Source of the DNA: an uncultured Lachnospiraceae bacterium
GTDB lineage: Bacteria; Bacillota; Clostridia; Lachnospirales; Lachnospiraceae
Reading direction: 5' to 3'
Assembly: GCA_910577785.1 (NCBI GenBank)
Contig: CAJTNT010000021.1
Coordinates: 8,286-72,285 of the forward strand
DNA length: 64,000 bases
Below the pieces are notes generated by a model, which ran no database searches, was not told where the DNA came from, and worked only from the letters and a program-made list of their open reading frames with translations. This document shows, in pieces, positions 63,753 to 64,000 of this stretch (position 1 is the stretch's first letter; every line of letters starts with the position of its first letter). Both the position numbers and the translations under genes were made by a program.

Positions 63753-64000
63753 TTAATCCCCAATTAGCACGTTCTTTCCCTGGAAGGCAAAGCCATAGGC
63801 GCGGATGCGCTCTTTTGGGATCCCTTTGGCAATCAGCAACGCGGCGTACTGTTTCTCCTGGATCTGCTTCAATGCGGCCTGTACCGTATCTTCCAGGCTT
63901 GCTTCCTCCGTCTCGTCCAGCACCTTAAATTCCAGCAGAATGGCGTCATCCCTTGCGATATCCTTTGGCTCCAGCATCACGTCATAGCGCCTGAACCCGC
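63753..64000 (-). CDS. C-terminus of an AAA-ATPase/PD-(D/E)XK-type protein (partial)
   Basis: The minus-strand frame is open to the right edge and ends at 63753. The visible 82 residues start GFRRYDVMLEP and continue to ILLEFKV, giving the Asp and Glu-x-Lys of a PD-(D/E)XK nuclease-like core. They end with KGIPKERIRAYGFAFQGKNV, typical of the C-terminus of the AAA-ATPase-like DUF1703 family, which is common in gut Firmicutes and Bacteroidetes. The N-terminal ATPase part lies outside the window. Its function is unknown; these genes often occur in many copies per genome. Confidence 0.8.
   Translation of the reverse strand, partial: GFRRYDVMLEPKDIARDDAILLEFKVLDETEEASLEDTVQAALKQIQEKQYAALLIAKGIPKERIRAYGFAFQGKNVLIGD

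Noticed and set aside
63517..63756. Plus-strand 79-codon frame near the right edge
   Set aside because: It crosses a minus-strand terminator hairpin, has no ribosome site and no family pattern.

Overview
The window looks like a chromosomal segment of a gut Lachnospiraceae-type Firmicute (class Clostridia). The reasons are moderate GC, strong Shine-Dalgarno sites, very large secreted proteins with Ig-like (Big_2), FIVAR and BspA-type modules, a GlgC/GlgD pair, and YesM/YesN-type signalling. I could not run a search, so the placement is by family recognition only.

Region 1 (1-15962) is an almost complete bacterial microcompartment locus built around choline trimethylamine-lyase. CutC and its activase CutD split choline into trimethylamine and acetaldehyde. 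An aldehyde dehydrogenase, PduL and EutQ carry acetaldehyde to acetyl-CoA, acetyl phosphate and probably acetate. An iron-type alcohol dehydrogenase makes ethanol and recycles NADH. Six shell proteins are present: two permuted hexamer types, two ordinary hexamer types (one with a long C-terminal extension), one pentamer vertex protein and a PduT-type trimer. PduS and PduT offer an electron route across the shell. EutP-, EutJ- and EutT-like accessory proteins and a MerR regulator complete the set. The short CutC fits the GRM1 type. The first aldehyde dehydrogenase runs off the left edge and has Ser where the family has its catalytic Cys.

Region 2 (15963-17052) is about 1.1 kb without an intact gene. 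It holds a C-terminal scrap of a LysR regulator and a possible scrap of a helix-turn-helix protein.

Region 3 (17053-31308) has a 2207-residue secreted GH38 alpha-mannosidase, two paralogous secreted proteins that resemble M61-like peptidases but have lost the zinc site, cysK behind a near-consensus promoter with a possible CymR-type operator, an AraC regulator, galE, and a roughly 650-nt leader.

Region 4 (31309-42010) has a 2565-residue secreted protein (beta-helix, then many CxxC modules, then InlB-B/Flg_new-like repeats), a 34-codon ORF just downstream, and the glycogen genes glgC-glgD.

Region 5 (42060-47334, minus strand) is a compact five-gene cassette that I recognise as the STM4011-STM4015 neighbourhood: a leucine-rich-repeat protein, an ATP-grasp enzyme, a sulfatase/alkaline-phosphatase-fold hydrolase and two radical SAM enzymes. 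To my knowledge its pathway is not established. It is the best candidate for an undescribed system here.

Region 6 (47578-59025) has a secreted protein with two GH43 catalytic domains, then a YesM-type histidine kinase, a YesN-type response regulator and a membrane-anchored sugar-binding protein without permease genes. Region 7 (59049-64000, minus strand) has an MFS transporter, an XRE-TPR regulator, an AGCS alanine/glycine:sodium symporter and the C-terminus of an AAA-ATPase/PD-(D/E)XK protein cut by the right edge.
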